A stretch of DNA of 6,807 nucleotides from Anaerolineaceae bacterium. GTDB taxonomy: Bacteria > Chloroflexota > Anaerolineae > Anaerolineales > Anaerolineaceae. A program made the position numbers and the translations under genes. Location of the stretch: assembly GCA_030620065.1 (NCBI GenBank), contig JAUXFJ010000087.1, positions 1 through 6,807 of the forward strand. The letters run 5' to 3'. Positions 5,774 through 6,807 of this stretch are shown here, in pieces. The notes beneath the pieces were generated by a model. The model saw nothing but the letters and a program-made list of their open reading frames with translations. It was not told the origin of the DNA and made no database searches. How positions within the stretch are numbered: the stretch's first letter is position 1; each line of letters starts with the position of its first letter.

Positions 5774-6327
5774 GTTTTACAAAAGAAGATCAGCATTGTA
5801 TCCCCATAGCGGCGTTGATCTACCATGGTGACATTGGTGTAGGTATTTTCCTGCCATTCAAGCGGGTTGATCTGCACGATAATTTCTCCGTTGTCGGCAA
5901 GCCAGTCTGGGTTAGCGTCTAAGATTTGCATTGTTTTTTCCCACATCTTTTTATATTGTGGGGGAGCGATGTAAATATAGTCATATTTCATGTGGGGAGA
6001 GTTTCGCAGAAAGTCAAATGCATCGCGTTTGAAGACTTCAGCGTATTCTTCTAAACGAGTGATTTGAAGGTTCTCTTTGATGATACCAAATGCTCGATAA
6101 TTATTGTCTAGGAATGTGGTGAATTTGGCGCCGCGGCTCAATGCTTCAATCCCTACCGCTCCAGTACCACCAAAAAGGTCAAGAAAAAGTACATCCTCAA
6201 CCTGCTGCCCGATAATATTAAATAAGGATTCCTTTACCTGGTCGGTTATTGGCCTGGTCGTATCACCAGATACGGTTTTTAAACGACATCCGCGTGCACT
6301 ACCTGAAATAACTCTTAGTGTACCCAT
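5749..6327 (-). CDS. rsmD: 16S rRNA (guanine(966)-N(2))-methyltransferase RsmD-like
   Basis: This 192-residue SAM-dependent methyltransferase is expected to methylate G966 (E. coli numbering) of 16S rRNA during 30S assembly. It starts M-G-T-L-R-V-I-S-G-S-A-R-G, then T-R-P-I-T-D-Q-V-K-E-S-L-F-N (24-37), the usual RsmD N-terminal signatures, and the SAM-binding motif I L-D-L-F-G-G-T-G-A-V-G with E-A-L-S-R-G-A (49-67). Motif IV, normally D/N-P-P-Y/F in amino-group methyltransferases, reads A-P-P-Q (121-124). Length is normal. A ribosome binding site (AGGG about 6334-6337) lies in the last codons of the upstream URO-D family gene, with two bases between that stop and this ATG, so the two are co-transcribed. 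The stop lies inside the convergent Nudix gene. Family assignment is strong; the motif IV change leaves activity less certain. Confidence 0.88.
   Translation of the reverse strand: MGTLRVISGSARGCRLKTVSGDTTRPITDQVKESLFNIIGQQVEDVLFLDLFGGTGAVGIEALSRGAKFTTFLDNNYRAFGIIKENLQITRLEEYAEVFKRDAFDFLRNSPHMKYDYIYIAPPQYKKMWEKTMQILDANPDWLADNGEIIVQINPLEWQENTYTNVTMVDQRRYGDTMLIFFCKTQAKEIIS
5752..5794. repeat. inverted repeat over the convergent Nudix/rsmD ends
   Basis: The left arm 5752-5768 (GCTGAT, then TCTTTTG) and right arm 5780-5794 (CAAAAGA, then ATCAGC) form a stem of two paired blocks around an 11-base loop. It covers both stop regions. Neither direction shows a T-run after the stem, so it is not a standard intrinsic terminator, though it could protect 3' ends of both messages. 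Confidence 0.35.
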
Positions 6328-6329
6328 TT

Positions 6330-6807
6330 TTAGGCCCTAATTACACTATTGCAGGCAGCCTTAAGGTTGCCATGGGGGACAATAGTTGGTACAACACAGC
6401 CTGTACCGAGGATAAAGCGCTTTCCCTGCGTGATTTCGAGTGCGCGCATTGCTTCGGTGCGGATTAATTCGGGTGTTCCAAGGACTAGCGTTTCGATCTG
6501 CCTGAGACCACCGCAGACAGCTCCAGAGAATATTTGTTGAGCTTTGTTAAGGGATGGCGGGGTTTCCTGGTCGAGCCAATCTTCAGGCTTGTAAATGACC
6601 CTTTTAGTATAATCGCGCGTTCCCTCAGGATTGCCACGCCATTCAGATTTTACTCCCCAGTCAGTCAAACAAAATGAGGAGGAAGGGGAGTCTCTAACAA
6701 TACCCAAATCATATTGAGTATGAAATGCCAGTGTTGCTTTGGCCAATGCCTCAGGATTTTGGTCGTCCATGGGGAAATGCCGCCAAAATGCACATGGTAC
6801 ACGATCG
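6330..6807 (-). CDS. URO-D (uroporphyrinogen decarboxylase) family protein, 5' partial, apparently lacking its middle
   Basis: The frame is open to the right edge, so the ATG at 6770 is internal: upstream codons read D-R-V-P-C-A-F-W-R-H-F-P, the usual early segment of URO-D family proteins. It continues with S-S-F-C-L-T-D-W-G, N-P-E-G-T-R-D-Y and K-P-E-D-W, all N-terminal landmarks. It then jumps at the Trp codon 6576-6578 into L-D-Q-E-T-P-P-S-L, G-A-V-C-G-G-L-R and I-L-G-T-G-C-V-V-P-T, which belong near the C-terminus. Only 158 codons are in the window, against about 340 for whole family members, so roughly 190 residues of the TIM barrel are missing, in frame. The family includes heme decarboxylases and cobamide methyltransferases (MtaA/CmuA type); this branch resembles the latter. 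It is followed by rsmD after two bases. It is probably inactive as the family enzyme, or an assembly error. Confidence 0.75.
   Translation of the reverse strand, partial: DRVPCAFWRHFPMDDQNPEALAKATLAFHTQYDLGIVRDSPSSSFCLTDWGVKSEWRGNPEGTRDYTKRVIYKPEDWLDQETPPSLNKAQQIFSGAVCGGLRQIETLVLGTPELIRTEAMRALEITQGKRFILGTGCVVPTIVPHGNLKAACNSVIRA

Noticed and set aside
6330..6770. A complete 146-residue protein starting at ATG 6770
   Set aside because: The frame continues upstream to the window edge with conserved URO-D family residues (D-R-V-P-C-A-F-W-R-H-F-P), so this ATG is internal.

Overview
The window looks like an ordinary chromosomal stretch from a Chloroflexota bacterium, probably Anaerolineae-like. 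This rests on recalled protein style (GldA/F/G-type ABC operon, short pyrophosphate-type phosphofructokinase, URO-D family protein with a W-R-H-F-P start, RsmD with an A-P-P-Q motif) and is an inference, not a database result. I see no RNA gene, insertion sequence, CRISPR array or phage gene, and no clear new multi-gene system.

Layout: (1) Positions 1-2273, minus strand: an ABC-2 transporter operon read leftwards, with ATPase (1269-2273), permease (529-1266) and a GldG-like auxiliary membrane protein that runs off the left edge (1-529). The genes are packed, with a 2-nt gap and a 1-nt stop/start overlap. (2) Positions 2274-2688: an AT-rich divergent intergenic region with one plausible promoter for each direction; the ABC leader also carries a 16-codon ORF that ends in an ATGA overlap with the ATPase start. 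(3) Positions 2689-3909, plus: a multi-membrane-span protein resembling DUF2029/GT87 polyprenyl-phosphate glycosyltransferases. (4) Positions 4008-5180, plus: a 6-phosphofructokinase whose active-site residues predict pyrophosphate as phosphoryl donor, with its own extended -10 promoter. (5) A strong intrinsic terminator at 5205-5259 abuts the ribosome binding site of a Nudix hydrolase (5270-5773, plus). (6) Converging on it with a 25-nt overlap is a minus-strand pair: a URO-D family gene entering from the right edge (6330-6807), then rsmD (5749-6327).

Functionally the window holds several unrelated units: membrane transport, membrane glycosylation, glycolysis, nucleotide clean-up and ribosome modification. 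The points most worth a second look are the URO-D family gene, which appears to have lost its whole middle (about 190 codons) by a clean in-frame deletion at a tryptophan codon; the Asp/Lys pyrophosphate signature of the phosphofructokinase; the Ala in RsmD motif IV; and the tight terminator/RBS arrangement before the Nudix gene.
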